Below, in pieces: positions 21,691-33,511 of a DNA stretch of 64,000 nucleotides. The notes below the pieces were generated by a model. It did no database searches. It was not told the origin of the DNA and saw nothing but the letters and a program-made list of their open reading frames with translations. This DNA is from Siphonodentalium dalli (Eukaryota; Mollusca; Scaphopoda; Gadilida; Siphonodentaliidae). The stretch covers positions 76,799,980-76,863,979 of the forward strand of contig CP136063.1 of NCBI GenBank assembly GCA_032622095.1. Reading direction: 5' to 3'. Numbering within the stretch: position 1 is the stretch's first letter; every line of letters starts with the position of its first letter. The position numbers and the translations under genes are program-made.

Positions 21691-22857
21691 TCCATTCATT
21701 CTTACCAAAGTTAGGGCAATGTTTGACTTGTTTATGCTTATCCTTATCGTTCTATGTTGGTTGTGATGGTAAAGTCTTTACAATGCATGTGTGTTCGAAA
21801 CGAGGTTCATTGCAATTAGTGATCACATTTTTTTCAACTAGTAACCAGGAATTGGCTCGGAGATATGTTCACTAATTTGTTATTAGTCCGGATGTGGAAT
21901 CTTTACATGGAACAGTAATGATCAAGGTTAACATTAATAATGTCACGTTTGGCATGAAGCAACATAACTACGGTGCCATCAATAAACTTCTCATATCCGG
22001 AATATGAAACACCAAATCAATGTCGGATTCTTCAACTTAAAACTCCGAGTTTGAAGGTACTCACTCCGATCAGAGGGTTCCCATATCAAGATACAACAAC
22101 AACAACATTTCTTCAAAACAAGCTTTAGCTATCAGAATCGATTAATTGCAACACAATAATTCTAACCACTGTCAACTATGGTATCAAATTTCCATAAACG
22201 TGTTATTTATCAACATTTGTCCATCGAAATATGGCCGTATTATCACTTGAGTATTCACTAAATTTTGCCGTATTACCACTTGTTTTTAGAGTCATCCATC
22301 TGCATCCGCAATATGCACCGTGACCATCCGTTTGTCGGCGCGTTTCTGGGCCACAAACATTTGAAATAACAAACTTCAAAAATCTATATCTGACCACTCT
22401 GAGCTTAGATGTGTAGGTTCCTCGACTCGAATCAAATATGTTTACCCCCCCCCCCGACGCCAAAGAAATAGTAATTTACGGGTGTTTAATAGGATTGGGT
22501 ACCTTTAAACCTACACCACGGTCCTGCCAAACCGGGTTTCTGTGGGCGTTCGTGGTCGTTCAATGGCTGGCTGATTCGGTTACCAGGTGGACCACAATTA
22601 GACCAGAAGAATGATTAATGGCACGCCATCAATTAACGCGCACAAGCACACGCTTGTAACCACCCATGTATGAGAATGAATAAAGTGTGACATGATAATA
22701 TCAAGTCGCCACTCTGACCTATAAACACTGGCGATGTATCGCTCCATCCATGTAAACCGCGGTCCAGAAAAGACGAATTAGTTATCTCAGGTCTAAACTC
22801 TATCTAAACCGGGTTTAGCTGAGCATGGAATGATATGGATTAAATGCCAGTCATAAA
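21691..22857. other. Non-coding, nothing firm recognised
   Basis: Short ORFs at 21639-21875 and 22203-22463 are not recognisable. There is an 11-base C run at 22445-22455. Confidence 0.35.
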
Positions 22858-23022
22858 AAGCAAACATTATCGCAATTTACAAACACTTAACATGTGTTAG
22901 CGTTTCTCGCTCATAAATATCCAATCAAAATTTGATCGTCAAAACATTATCGCAATTTACAAACATTTAACATGACTCTGTTAGCGTTTCTCGCTTATAA
23001 ATCTCCAATACAAATATGTTCG
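22858..23022 (+). repeat. Tandem duplication of an ~84-bp unit
   Basis: AAACATTATCGCAATTTACA, continuing through a GTTAGCGTTTCTCGCT block to about 23022, occurs twice in direct repeat, starting near 22862 and 22945. The block GGAAATGTATAAGCGAGAAA at 25973-25992 is an inverted relative. Confidence 0.7.
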
Positions 23023-23497
23023 TCACAATTATCGATTTTTGCTGTCGATAGAATGCGGCGACACGATTGTTTAGCATTTCGGCGATATAGATAAACTGCT
23101 GTTAAACCATGGGTCTGACTGGACCAGTTTTAAACCATATATGGCGAATGAGTCACTTGGTGGCTTAAGCATAAAGGCTTTCGTAAACCAGGAGATGAAG
23201 AATCGCGGCATAAGATTTACACTGTCAGACAACACATTCAGAGGATGAAGTTTTTAATAGTATATGCGTTTGATTTTTTTATGAAGTCGACATATAACCC
23301 AAACGATTACACCAAAGATCATGTTCCTTTCATTTCCCGATAACGACAAACATTAAAGACTGTTATTGCATGTGTTATTGAAATCTATCTTTATTATAAA
23401 TGTTAAGAAATTTGTTTTACGATGTTCGTGCACTATGAATGGTGGTAAGTTTTTAAAGTATTTTTATGTTAGTGGTTTGGTTCGCCGAAGATTTTGG

Positions 23498-23575
23498 GCT
23501 GCGGATCAGTTGGCAAGGTACAAGTCGCATTAAGCCGAGAACACGCCCAGGGATGGTGGCGCTGGTTCCAATCAC
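23498..23575 (+). repeat. tRNA-like SINE head (weak)
   Basis: GCGGATCAGTTGGCAAGG (about 23500-23517) resembles an A box and GCTGGTTCCAATC (23561-23573) a degenerate B box. The spacing fits a tRNA-derived pol III promoter. The B box departs from consensus, so this is only a candidate. Confidence 0.42.
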
Positions 23576-23599
23576 ACAAGCGCGGATTTGAGACCCAGG

Positions 23600-26230
23600 T
23601 ACATTACAGGGAAGCTATAACCCGATTTTATATCTGAAGTTCCGTAAAAATTCGAAGGTCGGTGATTTCTATGTGTAGTGGAATTATCTCACTGATATAC
23701 GGTGCTCCACTAGTAAAGTGTACAACACCGTTAAATGGCCTATATATTGGGCTGAATTGACAATAAACCCCAAGAAAATAAACCAAGCCAAAAAATGGAA
23801 TTTTTATTACCTTGGTGTCATCTCGAATATTTAAGATATTTAAGTGCACTCGCGTTTCGTGAAAATAATAGACTAAGTAATAACGTCCTCGACCGATTTC
23901 TTAATCAAAACACTGGTGTGCAAATACGGACAAATGTACGCGTAGTTACTGGTTACTATGTTGTGGTAGGCTCGGGCTATAATTGTACAAGTTCTGGGGT
24001 CAATACTATGAAAGGTATTTACAATAGTAATCTAGTATGTTGTGTTACATTTCACCAGAGCTAGTGTACCCGAGTATTATCAAACCCGGTTGGTAGTAAA
24101 AATTCACATAATCGGGCGATTAGTTGTAACTACAAATTTTATTAAATCTTAAAAACGGTAAATTGACGCGAGTAGCCATTGGTGGTCTCATAACACAACA
24201 TGGATGGTTTGCAGGAGGAACATCATCGTGTTCCAATTATATTTTACTAGTAGGGACAACTTGACATTACATGTGTGTGGGGAATGGGACTCTGATACAT
24301 GCATTGATACACGTGTTCACAATATTTAGACGTTCTTAGTATCGGAATTTTCAGTTTGTCGTTACAAGAAAAGTATGCTATCTCTGTGACAGAATATCAA
24401 TTTTATTAACTAGCAAACTAACGACGCGTGCGAATGGGTGAACATCTATTAGTGAGCCACTCGTGCAATAGTTTGGTCATGAAGAGGGAATAGGTTGGCA
24501 CACGTGGCATTGATGTCATGCTCTCTTAAACGTTGTCACATGTCGGCTTTAATTTAGCTCAATATCTAAGTCACAGGAAAGCGGCACTTTGCAGTATCAT
24601 ATATCAGTTCACAAGTTATCCCGATATAGAATTGGGGGAGTGTTTTGACCCCCACCTCCACAATATCAAGGCGTAGGAGTTGGTAGACGCTTTAACAAAT
24701 ACAGCAAATGGAGTATTTTTATGGCACTTCAAAACTAAACACCATGCTCAGTATGTAGAGTGACTTTTCAAACATTCTACCCCAATCATAGAAATTAAGT
24801 TGGTTGGGGCGATAACATTAATGCAGTAACTGCGTGTGTTAATTATGATAGAAGTAAGCATGCAATACATATCATTTGTCTTTGCGCGGACTGTTGAACT
24901 TTGTTTTTTCTTATGGTAAATATCAATCAGTTCTGAAAAGGATGATGGACTGTTTATTTCCTACTAACAAATTTGTAACTATTTGTTTCAGACCTCTTTC
25001 GCCTGATATATTCGCCTTAACATTTGTAAGTTGCCAACAAACTGAGTTACACGCTTTGGTGGTACTGACACTAGTCCCTAACTTGTAAACAAAACATTAT
25101 CCTCAATCACATCACAACCCTTTAAGCGCTGTGATTGCAGGCCCCCTTCTGTGGCAATCGTGAAATATCATTCATATTAAGGTGTTTTGGGTAATAATCC
25201 GTTTAAAGACCACTTCTGGGTTTCACAATTATTCCGGGCCCGCAGTACTACGAAGCTTTGTTGTTAAGTACAAATGTCAGTAATAACAAATTAGTACATT
25301 TTAACAATTTGTAAAAGTTTCATAGTATTGAGCCCTGGGTGTATAATAGTACATATAGTACACTGTAAAACTAAACTGTAAGACTTTTAGTCTTACCAAA
25401 CATTTTGTTTATCCAAATATATATGAATAGAATCTGGAATCAACAGGGGTGTGATCTATAGTTGCAGTATAGTTCATGGGCAATGAGATATTAGATAATC
25501 CTGCATGTCAACATGATCTATACATTGACCATGATGACGAAATGTAACGTACATTGTATGACTCTCGTATTCAGCTACATGTATATATGTTTAGCATTTT
25601 TCAGATTTTCTGAAGCTCTCAAGTGTGTGGTATGTGAATTAAACCAACGTATTGATATGCCGCGAACTGTAAAACAGTTCGCATCTGAGGTACATTGGCG
25701 AGAAACAACAACGATTGTATTTCTTAACAGATATATGCCGGATTATTCATCTCCGGCTTAAACCTGGTTTACGGAAACCTCTAGGTTTAAACCGCCATTT
25801 GACAGATCGATCCACAGTTTAAACTTGAGAAGACGCGGGTCTACGTAACGCACTCGTCATCTCTGGTTCAAATCCAGTGTCTGTAAATCGTCGAGCCATA
25901 TAATCGTATTTGCTTAATGCCGACCGCTTCGTCCCCTCGATAGCGAAAATAAACGATTATATATTTATTTATTGGAAATGTATAAGCGAGAAACGCTCAC
26001 ACCTGTCAAGTGTGCTGGGATAAGTTGTCGTCAATGTGATATATTTTGGCGGTTTATAACCGGCAACTGAACCATGTCATTCGAATGTCCAGCAATTTAA
26101 GGAGGCTAGTCTTGAGATGACGAATCTTTCTGAAACCGTGGTGTACCGTTGTTAATCAAATCAGTTCGGTGGGTGCAGCTGTAAATTATCTCGATTGAAA
26201 GCGCATCTATAACGGGAGAGTGGCGGCTTC
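23600..26230. other. Non-coding, mostly unrecognised
   Basis: No convincing gene. GGTTCAAATCC at 25865-25875 is a good B box but lacks a convincing A box upstream. The region 25930-26010 is an inverted relative of 22940-23070, so 22.9-26.0 kb may be the remnant of one large inverted-repeat element. Confidence 0.35.
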
Positions 26231-27293
26231 AATACAGATTTGTTTCACGGTTGAATGACTGTCATGCTAAGAAATGTTCATCTTCGCAGCTGATTGACGT
26301 CATGTGCGGGGCCGTTAACGTTCTGACCATTTCTAGTGGAAAATATTCAAAATATAACGGTAATATTGTAAACCTTAACACTAACTCCGTAGAATGGATT
26401 TTATCAGTAACAATCCTGAAATACCAATATACCATACACTGTTGTAACGTCGAGATACAATGTGTCCGATGTACTAATGGTTATGATGTACTAATTTGGT
26501 TATGAATTGTGAGCAACCCATAGTATGCTTAAGTAGGTCCGTACTATGTACGGACGTATAGCACACAGCGTGACATTTTACGTCCGTACTGAGTACCGAC
26601 GTATAGAAGCCACGAGGTTAAAGAGAATAATGCTCAGTAATGAATGTAGGTGCTATTCAAATAAATAACGGAAGGCATTATCTTGTCCAAATAGAGTTGG
26701 ATCAATCATTACTTCGTATGATTATAATTCTTAGAGTTGTTTCAGTGAATTGATACTCGATGGGCATTTAAAGTATGCTTAGACAATCTGAGGATTATAT
26801 AGAAAATATTCGCTGTTATATCCCCTTGGTTTCGACATATTTTATGGCATTTTCCGTAGTTTAAATCACTGGACGGTAATTCACATACAGCACAGTAGAC
26901 TATCAAACTTCGACCGTTAGGTTGGTCTCGGCGACTCCAAGTAAGAAACTGACGAACTTTCTTTCAAATGCGGACCAGGTTTGAGAATCACAGGATTCGT
27001 CCCATGCATTATTTCCCGAAAATGGTGACAGATAACAATTATTCACCAAAATGTTACATTTGTTTAAATTCTCAGTGAATAAAGCACTCGAAAGCAACTG
27101 TGAATTGACTATACACAATGTGTGACGTGGGAGTATTGTCACATGCACACATGGCAATATGATTGCCCTTGGGCGACTGCGATGTTAGAAATGTAATATG
27201 TTTAGCGAGACAAGAATATATCAGAGAGTGTTATAGTCATGTATACGTGTATATGTATTTCTTAAATTCGAACATATACGTTACAGTAATTCT
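26231..27293. other. Non-coding; small palindromic words near 26.55 kb
   Basis: No gene recognised. Near 26535-26605 the words GTCCGTACT and GTACGGACGTA recur in inverted pairs. Confidence 0.35.
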
Positions 27294-27496
27294 CTAATTA
27301 ATCGACTCATTAAAAACAGCAGAATTATGGGTAACTTTTCAGGATTTAGTCGGAAATATGGCTTGTTGCCATTCATCGGAAAACTCTCGGGGAGAGCTTT
27401 CAGATGAATGGCAACAAGCCATATTTCCGACTAACTCCTGAAAAGTTACCCATAATTCTGCTGTGTTTAAGGAGTTGATTAATTAGAGCATTACTG
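27294..27496. mobile_element. Tc1/mariner-like hairpin MITE with TA duplication
   Basis: The element starts CAGTAATTCTCTAATTAATC and ends GATTAATTAGAGCATTACTG, with TA on both sides (27292-27293, 27497-27498). The two halves are inverted over nearly their full length around about 27395. TA duplication and CAGT ends match Tc1/mariner elements. A shorter relative lies at 43145-43281. Confidence 0.83.
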
Positions 27497-27499
27497 TAG

Positions 27500-28105
27500 C
27501 TTACAGGAAGTGTAAGGTGTCGGTCAATACGAGAAAAATATTGATAATACATAGTGTATATGAACTTGTACTGTTGTAGGAACACTTACCATGCAGACAA
27601 GAAATGAAGAATTGCTTTCTCAATATATTAACAACGCTTCGCCAGTGAATTCAACGCTGGAACAGCAAATGTATGGCAGTTTCATGGTATGTTCAATACC
27701 AGTCCTGTCATCTGAATTCCAAAATGTGAGAAATCTATTCCTTAGCAATATGGTCCCCAAACACACGGCGTCCGGCCTATGATGCGCGACGTCCCAATCT
27801 GGAACGCATTGGTCAAATGGATACACAAGCACAAACCGAATACAACCCAAAGCACAGCGACATCAATCGTATCCGGGTGGATTAATCATAGTACACTGTA
27901 AGTATCAACCACTCGGAATGTATCAGATGAAGTCTATAGCTTGCGGTACGTTTCAATTCACTACATCGTTTACATTAAACCAATCCCGAACAACGCTTCG
28001 AGGTAAATGACGAGAGCGGATTGTAATTGGTTAGATAGTATACCAGCCTGTTGGTGTTGCGACTATAGGGTACGCGGATAACATGAGCGGGTGAAATCTC
28101 AATTT
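27500..28105. other. Non-coding, nothing recognised
   Basis: The opposing short ORFs at 27591-27850 overlap on both strands and lack family features. Confidence 0.4.
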
Positions 28106-28440
28106 TATTGTCCGACGAAGTTATAAACAACATACTAGCATCTTCGACATGTCAGTTTTGTGTCGCTCCTTGTCCCGTAAATAACTTAGTGACCACCATA
28201 ATTGTTCATAATTGTTCCCCAGAAAGCGAGACGAATGTCGATCCGGGAGGTCAAGCCATTTGCAAAGTAATTGTAAAATATGTCATAGAATTTATCAGTA
28301 AAGACCTTTTGCAAGAGTATTATATAACTCTGCGCTCACATATATATTTGCTTCAAACCAGGGACGTGGCTCTATATATATATAGTGTCTCCGTAAGGGG
28401 GTGGTGTCCAACTTTAATTTCTAACTATTTAAAATTATGA
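28106..28440 (+). repeat. Diverged direct copy of the 28.99-29.26 kb repeat arm
   Basis: The sequence follows the same order of blocks as 28990-29260: GTGACCACCATAATTGT, AAAGCGAGACGAATGTCG, CAGTAAAGACCTTTTGCAA, CAGGGACGTGGCT and a GTCTCCGTAAGGGGG-like block. It is more diverged than the inverted copy at 33.7-34.1 kb, so it is an older copy of the same repeat. Confidence 0.65.
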
Positions 28441-28532
28441 CCAATGTAACAGCCCAAACCTCGAACAAACTAACCCTTTGCGTGATAGCTCGCGGAAGTT
28501 TACCCAATCGTTCGGGTAAATATATAAGACTA

Positions 28533-28857
28533 GCTGATGTGCCCGACTTCGTCCGGGCTATTTCGTGATTTCTTTGTGGTCGCCTCCGTCTGGGCAGAAT
28601 ATTGTTTGATCGGTCCAGAAACATGCCTACATGAGCGTATATGAGCGAGGTCAAGATCAAGGACACGGTCGCACGTGAAATTTGACCCGTCCATACTGTT
28701 CCCGGGATCAAAGTTGTCTACCTACCAAATTTTAATAGGATCGGTCGAGCAGTCTTCGAGTCTATAACACATACATACATACATACATACATACATACAT
28801 ACTTACATACATGCATACATACTTACATACATACATACATACATACAGACAGACATA
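28533..28857 (+). repeat. RTE/SINE-like 3' fragment with (CATA)n tail
   Basis: GCTGATGTGCCCGACTTCGT begins a segment that ends 'GATCGGTCGAGCAGTCTTCG', then an ACAT/CATA tetranucleotide array (about 28766-28848) and an ACAGACAGACATATAGA end. A 'GATCGGTC..GTAGTTTTCGAG'-type block before a tetranucleotide tail is a familiar 3' end of RTE-type LINEs and their SINEs. No coding sequence is attached. Confidence 0.6.
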
Positions 28858-29357
28858 TAGAAGTTCCAAAATATATAATAGATGAGCAGGACAATCGCCG
28901 TTTGATTGTCCGCCGATGGTATAAAGAACGGGCTTTCCGGACTAGCAGCCTCGACATATTATGCACTTTCGTGTCGTTACACGTATCGCAAAGAAGGTAG
29001 TGACCACCGTCATTGTCCCTCAGACAGCGAGAAGAATGTCGGCCAGAGAAATTGGTGATTTAAATTGTCAGTAGAGACCTTTCGCAAAGCAGTACCTCTA
29101 TACTCAGCATGCATCGATAATTTTGTCTTTCAGGGATGTGGCTAGATGTCCTCCGTTGGGGGACGGAGTTCAATTTGAAAACTCTTAACTGCAACCCCCC
29201 CCCCCCCTGATAACTCAAACCTATCAACTATTGACAATTTCCAAACTAACATCCCGTACCCGTACATGGATATGGTTGGACATTTTCCAACCGACTGCCA
29301 TTTCAGTACCGTTCTGAGGCGTCAAACTGCCTAGGTCCTTTACATTAACTTCACGTA

Positions 29358-30604
29358 CTACTATGGGGGGTTTGGGATTTCTCCCGGGAAGATTTGAAAG
29401 GGGCGGAACCCCTCTCCTACAACCCACTTATGAATTTTAATTTGAAACATGGTATGGTATAACATAAGCATGAATCGGTGAGATGAAAATGAAAATGATC
29501 TATTTTTTTTTTTTTTAGTCTTGTTGGCTTTCTTTTTTCGTCGGTTTGGTATTGCTGTTGTTGATGCTGTGGCTGTGTCTGAGTCGGAACTGGATTTTTC
29601 TTCTGTTTTTTCCTGCTTTCGAGGAGGGTGTTTAGACTAGGATATATTCCCTTCTTGGATTTTGATGATACCTTGTGCAGGGTCCAGCTCGTCTGGTCCT
29701 CTGTAAATATGGTGATCCCTCAGCAGGAAGAAATCGCGGTTGGTGATTGGATATTTCATTCCTGCTGCGTGGTGTTCGAGAACTGCATCTTTGAGGTCCT
29801 CACGCTCTTGTTCGACCTGATGTGGTGTTGGCGACGCCGGCTTCTCGTCATACTTCGGCGTCGGAGGGACGGAGATGGTGCTATCCGCCCCTGGTGGAGA
29901 GTGGCTGGGTGGTGTTTCCATCTCCACGTCGAAACTGGCGGCAGGAACATCGGGGTGGTATCCGCGTCCCTGTCTCCACTCGTCTCTGTGCCGACAGCAG
30001 GGACCTCCGGCAGATCTACGGAGTCCCTGCTAGCTGGTCTGATGTCACCTGTCTCCATGCAGGCTGGGTCGTCTGTGCGTCTCTCAGACAACTCCGGCCT
30101 ACCGGCTGTGACACTGGATGGCTGAACCACACGGGGAGGGGTGACCGGCAGATCAACAGTCACCCCTTCTTTTTCTTCCATTTCGCCCGTCTGGCTGCGT
30201 CCCTTCTCCTTCGAGCTGGCGTCTTTTTCTTAGGAGGCTCCTCTTTCATGGTACGGCTGGTCTTGGCGTTCCTGCTCCGGGTAGAAGATCTCTGGTTACC
30301 AGCATCTTCCGTCCGGAATTCAACACAAAGAGTCAAATAACCCCTGTTAGACTGGAGACTCCAGCTAACAGTGTCCGCAATTTGAGATCTCTCTATTGCA
30401 GCTAACGCGGCGTCAGGGATTAGCTCCATTGTCCGTCGCACTAAGCCTAATCCAAAACCGTCTCACTCGTCGGCATCAGCACGAGGGCGGTTGCTTCCAA
30501 TAAAGGTTACAGACCGCACAACTCACTCGTACCGACGCTCTGACAAGCAAGGAACTAATTGAGCCAAATAAAATCTGACTTGTTCGCTCCACTTGCTGCC
30601 AGAG
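29358..30604 (-). mobile_element. Non-LTR-type insertion with 14-bp target duplication, ORF1 only
   Basis: The 14-bp word ATTAACTTCACGTA occurs at 29344-29357 and 30605-30618, exactly flanking the insert. The empty site is visible in the inverted right arm, where the two flanks are joined (near 33715-33735, diverged). A variable-length duplication of this size is typical of target-primed LINE integration. The insert carries an ORF1-like reading frame on the minus strand but no endonuclease or reverse transcriptase, so it was probably moved in trans, as with mammalian 'half-LINEs'. An A-rich run (minus strand, 29516-29503) lies about 145 bp before the 3' junction instead of at it. Confidence 0.78.
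29500..30429 (-). pseudogene. ORF1-like gene of the nested element, broken by frameshifts
   Basis: An ATG at 30429 opens 89 codons. These have an 'AAIERS...VSWSLQSNRG' segment followed by a Lys/Arg-rich block 'RRRRDAARRAKWKKKKG', resembling nucleic-acid-binding ORF1-type proteins seen in many invertebrate repeats. The open frame then shifts: a Pro/Asp-rich stretch continues in a second frame from about 30181 to 29930, and a third frame from 29927 to 29637 carries 'SPTPHQVEQEREDLKDAVLE'. Beyond the TAG at 29639-29637 the same frame still looks coding, with a Ser/Asp then Lys-rich tail ending near 29500. At least two frameshifts and one stop make it a pseudogene. The exact LINE clade is not known to me. 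Confidence 0.6.
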
Positions 30605-30826
30605 ATTAACTTCACGTAATTATCGCCACTTCAATTTTAAGATAACAGTATAATTTTCGAATTGGAATAACACAAAATAGAAGCCTTTTCCACACAACAA
30701 ACAGATGTAATGTGAGATATTCATGAACTTTCCTCTGTGGATTGGCAGTGAGAGATGGATAGCGAGGGTCATTGATTGTTTATGCGTCCTTCAAACATTC
30801 ACAGAGGGGGTGTAACTTCTTCATAA

Positions 30827-31156
30827 ACTTGCTATGTTCAAGCACTGGACTACAACACAACCCAGATGTAAAACAGTATGTCAAACTTTTGATTATTTAT
30901 GCTCTGCCCCACCCTCATTATGCGAAAGACAACGATTTGCGAAACTTTATGTCTGATGAAACTACATACTTGGTTGTGATGGTCCGTTCTGCTGGCTCTC
31001 CACTCTCAGAATCACTCAGTATTCTTGGCATAACGAAGAGCCATTCCTCTTATATGGCTCAACCACGAAACACCTGTTGTAAACACACCTAAAGCAGCAT
31101 TCGTCACCAACGGATCACGTTGACCAATGTCATCCGAAACACAGTGATTTAATATA
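30827..31156. other. Loop sequence left of the minisatellite
   Basis: About 330 bp between the left arm and the array. GGACTACAACACAACCCAGA near 30846 is echoed in inverse just outside the right arm (about 34105-34130). No gene was recognised in the 30772-31092 open stretch. Confidence 0.4.
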
Positions 31157-31157
31157 G

Positions 31158-33113
31158 TGTTACACTAGGGTAATACCCTCTTGGTGAGGAGCACAACTGC
31201 ATGATTATCAGCAGTATAAATGTTACACCAGGACAATGCCCTCTATGTGAGTGGCACGCACGTATGAGTATCAGCAGTATAAATGTTACACAGGTGTAAT
31301 GCCCTCTTGGTGAGTAGCACCCACGTATGAGTATCAGCAGTATAAATGTTACACCAGGACAATGCCCTCTAGGTGAGTGGCACGCACGTATGAGTATCAG
31401 CAGTATAAATGTTACACAGGTGTAATGCCCTCTTGGTGAGTAGCACCCACGTATGAGTATCAGCAGTATACATGTTACACCAGCACAATGCCCCCTAGGT
31501 GAGTGGCACGCACGTATGAGTATCAGCAGTATAAATGTTACACAGGTGTAATGCCCTCTTGGTGAGTAGCACCCACGTATGAGTATCAGCAGTATAAATG
31601 TTACACAGGTGTAATGCCCTCTTGGTGGGTAGCACCCACGTATGAGTATCAGCAGTATACATGTTACACCAGGACAATGCCCCCTAGGTGAGTAGCACCC
31701 ACGTATGAGTATCAACAGTATAAATGTTACACCAGGACAATGCCCCCTAGGTGAGTGGCACGCACGTATGAGTATCAGCAGTATAAATGTTACACAGGTG
31801 TAATGCCCTCTTGGTGAGTAGCACCCACGTATGAGTATCAGCAGTATAAATGTTACACCAGGACAATGCCCTCTTGGTGAGTGGCACGCACGTATGAGTA
31901 TCAGCAGTATAAATGTTACACCAGGACAATGCCCTCTAGGTGAGTGGCACGCACGTATGAGTATCAGCAGTATATATGTTACACAGGTGTAATGCCCTCT
32001 TGGTGAGTAGCACCCACGTATGAGTATCAGCAGTATACATGTTACACCAGGACAATGCCATCTAGGTGAGTGGCACGCACGTATGAGTATCAGCAGTATA
32101 AATGTTACACCAGCACAATGCCCCCTAGGTGAGTGGCACGCACGTATGAGTATCAGCAGTATAAATGTTACACAGGTGTAATGCCCTCTTGGTGAGTAGC
32201 ACCCACGTATGAGTATCAGCAGTATAAATGTTACACAGGTGTAATGCCCTCTTGGTGGGTAGCACCCACGTATGAGTATCAGCAGTATACATGTTACACC
32301 AGGACAATGCCCCCTAGGTGAGTAGCACCCACGTATGAGTATCAGCAGTATAAATGTTACACCAGGACAATGCCCCCTAGGTGAGTGGCACGCACGTATG
32401 AGTATCAGCAGTATAAATGTTACACAGGTGTAATGCCCTCTTGGTGAGTAGCACCCACGTATGAGTATCAGCAGTATAAATGTTACACCAGGACAATGCC
32501 CTCTTGGTGAGTGGCACGCACGTATGAGTATCAGCAGTATAAATGTTACACCAGGACAATGCCCTCTAGGTGAGTGGCACGCACGTATGAGTATCAGCAG
32601 TATATATGTTACACAGGTGTAATGCCCTCTTGGTGAGTAGCACCCACGTATGAGTATCAGCAGTATACATGTTACACCAGGACAATGCCATCTAGGTGAG
32701 TGGCACGCACGTATGAGTATCAGCAGTATAAATGTTACACAGGTGTAATGCCCTCTTGGTGAGTAGCACCCACGTATGAGTATCAGCAGTATAAATGTTA
32801 CACAGGTGTAATGCCCTCTTGGTGAGTAGCACCCACGTATGAGTATCAGCAGTATAAATGTTACACAGGTGTAATGCCCTCTTGGTGAGTAGCACCCACG
32901 TATGAGTATCAGCAGTATACATGTTACACCAGGACAATGCCCTCTAGGTGAGTGGCACGCACGTATGAGTATCAGCAGTATAAATGTTACACAGGTGTAA
33001 TGCCCTCTTGGTGAGTAGCACCCACAATGAGTATCAGCAGTATACATGTTACACCAGGACAATGCCCCCTAGGTGAGTGGCACGCACGTATGAGTATCAG
33101 CAGTATAAATGTT
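31158..33113 (-). repeat. 63-bp minisatellite, 31 units, with 10-unit higher-order repeat
   Basis: The phase marker TGTTACAC recurs every 63 bp from 31158 to 33110; one unit near 33027 is 1 bp short. Two unit types alternate irregularly: one with ACAGGTGTAATGCCCTCTTG and one with ACCAGGACAATGCC. Private variants (CAGCACAATG, GTATATATG, ATGCCATCTAGG, TTGGTGGGTAGC) each recur exactly 630 bp apart, showing that a block of 10 units (about 31440-32090) was duplicated to about 32070-32720. Because 63 is divisible by 3, minus-strand frames stay open for 637 codons of a 21-residue repeat. This is a by-product of the array. Confidence 0.95.
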
Positions 33114-33511
33114 CATATTTTAAAACGTATAGCCGACCAGCAAGAGGCTTTGTTCAGAAATATATACGTTATATCAACATACTTCCCTGCCAATTTTTCT
33201 AATAAACGTTAGTTCTAAATCGACAGTGATGAGTTTTTAATGCATTCATTGCACAATCATATCAACCGGCGCCACGGGTGAACTATCTTGTATGCACGCG
33301 CCTCATCTGGTTCCTTGTTATATCTGCCCGTAATATTTTGCTATCCACATGTCGGTAGAACTTGTGTGAGTTCCCTGGTCCTCAATCGCGATGATCTGAG
33401 AAGTTCAAACAGTTGCAAAAAACTAGCAGGTGCACTGCGACGAGATAACCGCATTTACTTAAACGCAGTTCAAAAAGCAGTATTTATCAAATGGGTAGCG
33501 GAAAACTTTGT
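33114..33511. other. Loop sequence right of the minisatellite
   Basis: No repeat or gene recognised. Open stretches at 33027-33212 and 33288-33542 are short and without family features. Confidence 0.4.

Noticed and set aside
25865-25875. B-box-like GGTTCAAATCC as a SINE or tRNA
   Set aside because: No acceptable A box was found upstream at the required distance.
31149-33062. 637-codon minus-strand open reading frame of a 21-residue repeat
   Set aside because: It is produced by a 63-bp tandem array (63 = 3 x 21). More than one minus-strand frame is open, one frame switch is caused by the 1-bp deletion near 33027, and there is no promoter, splice or composition evidence of coding.
31158-33113. 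CRISPR-like repeat array
   Set aside because: Units are contiguous 63-bp tandem repeats without unique spacers, in a eukaryotic context, with a higher-order repeat. It is a minisatellite.
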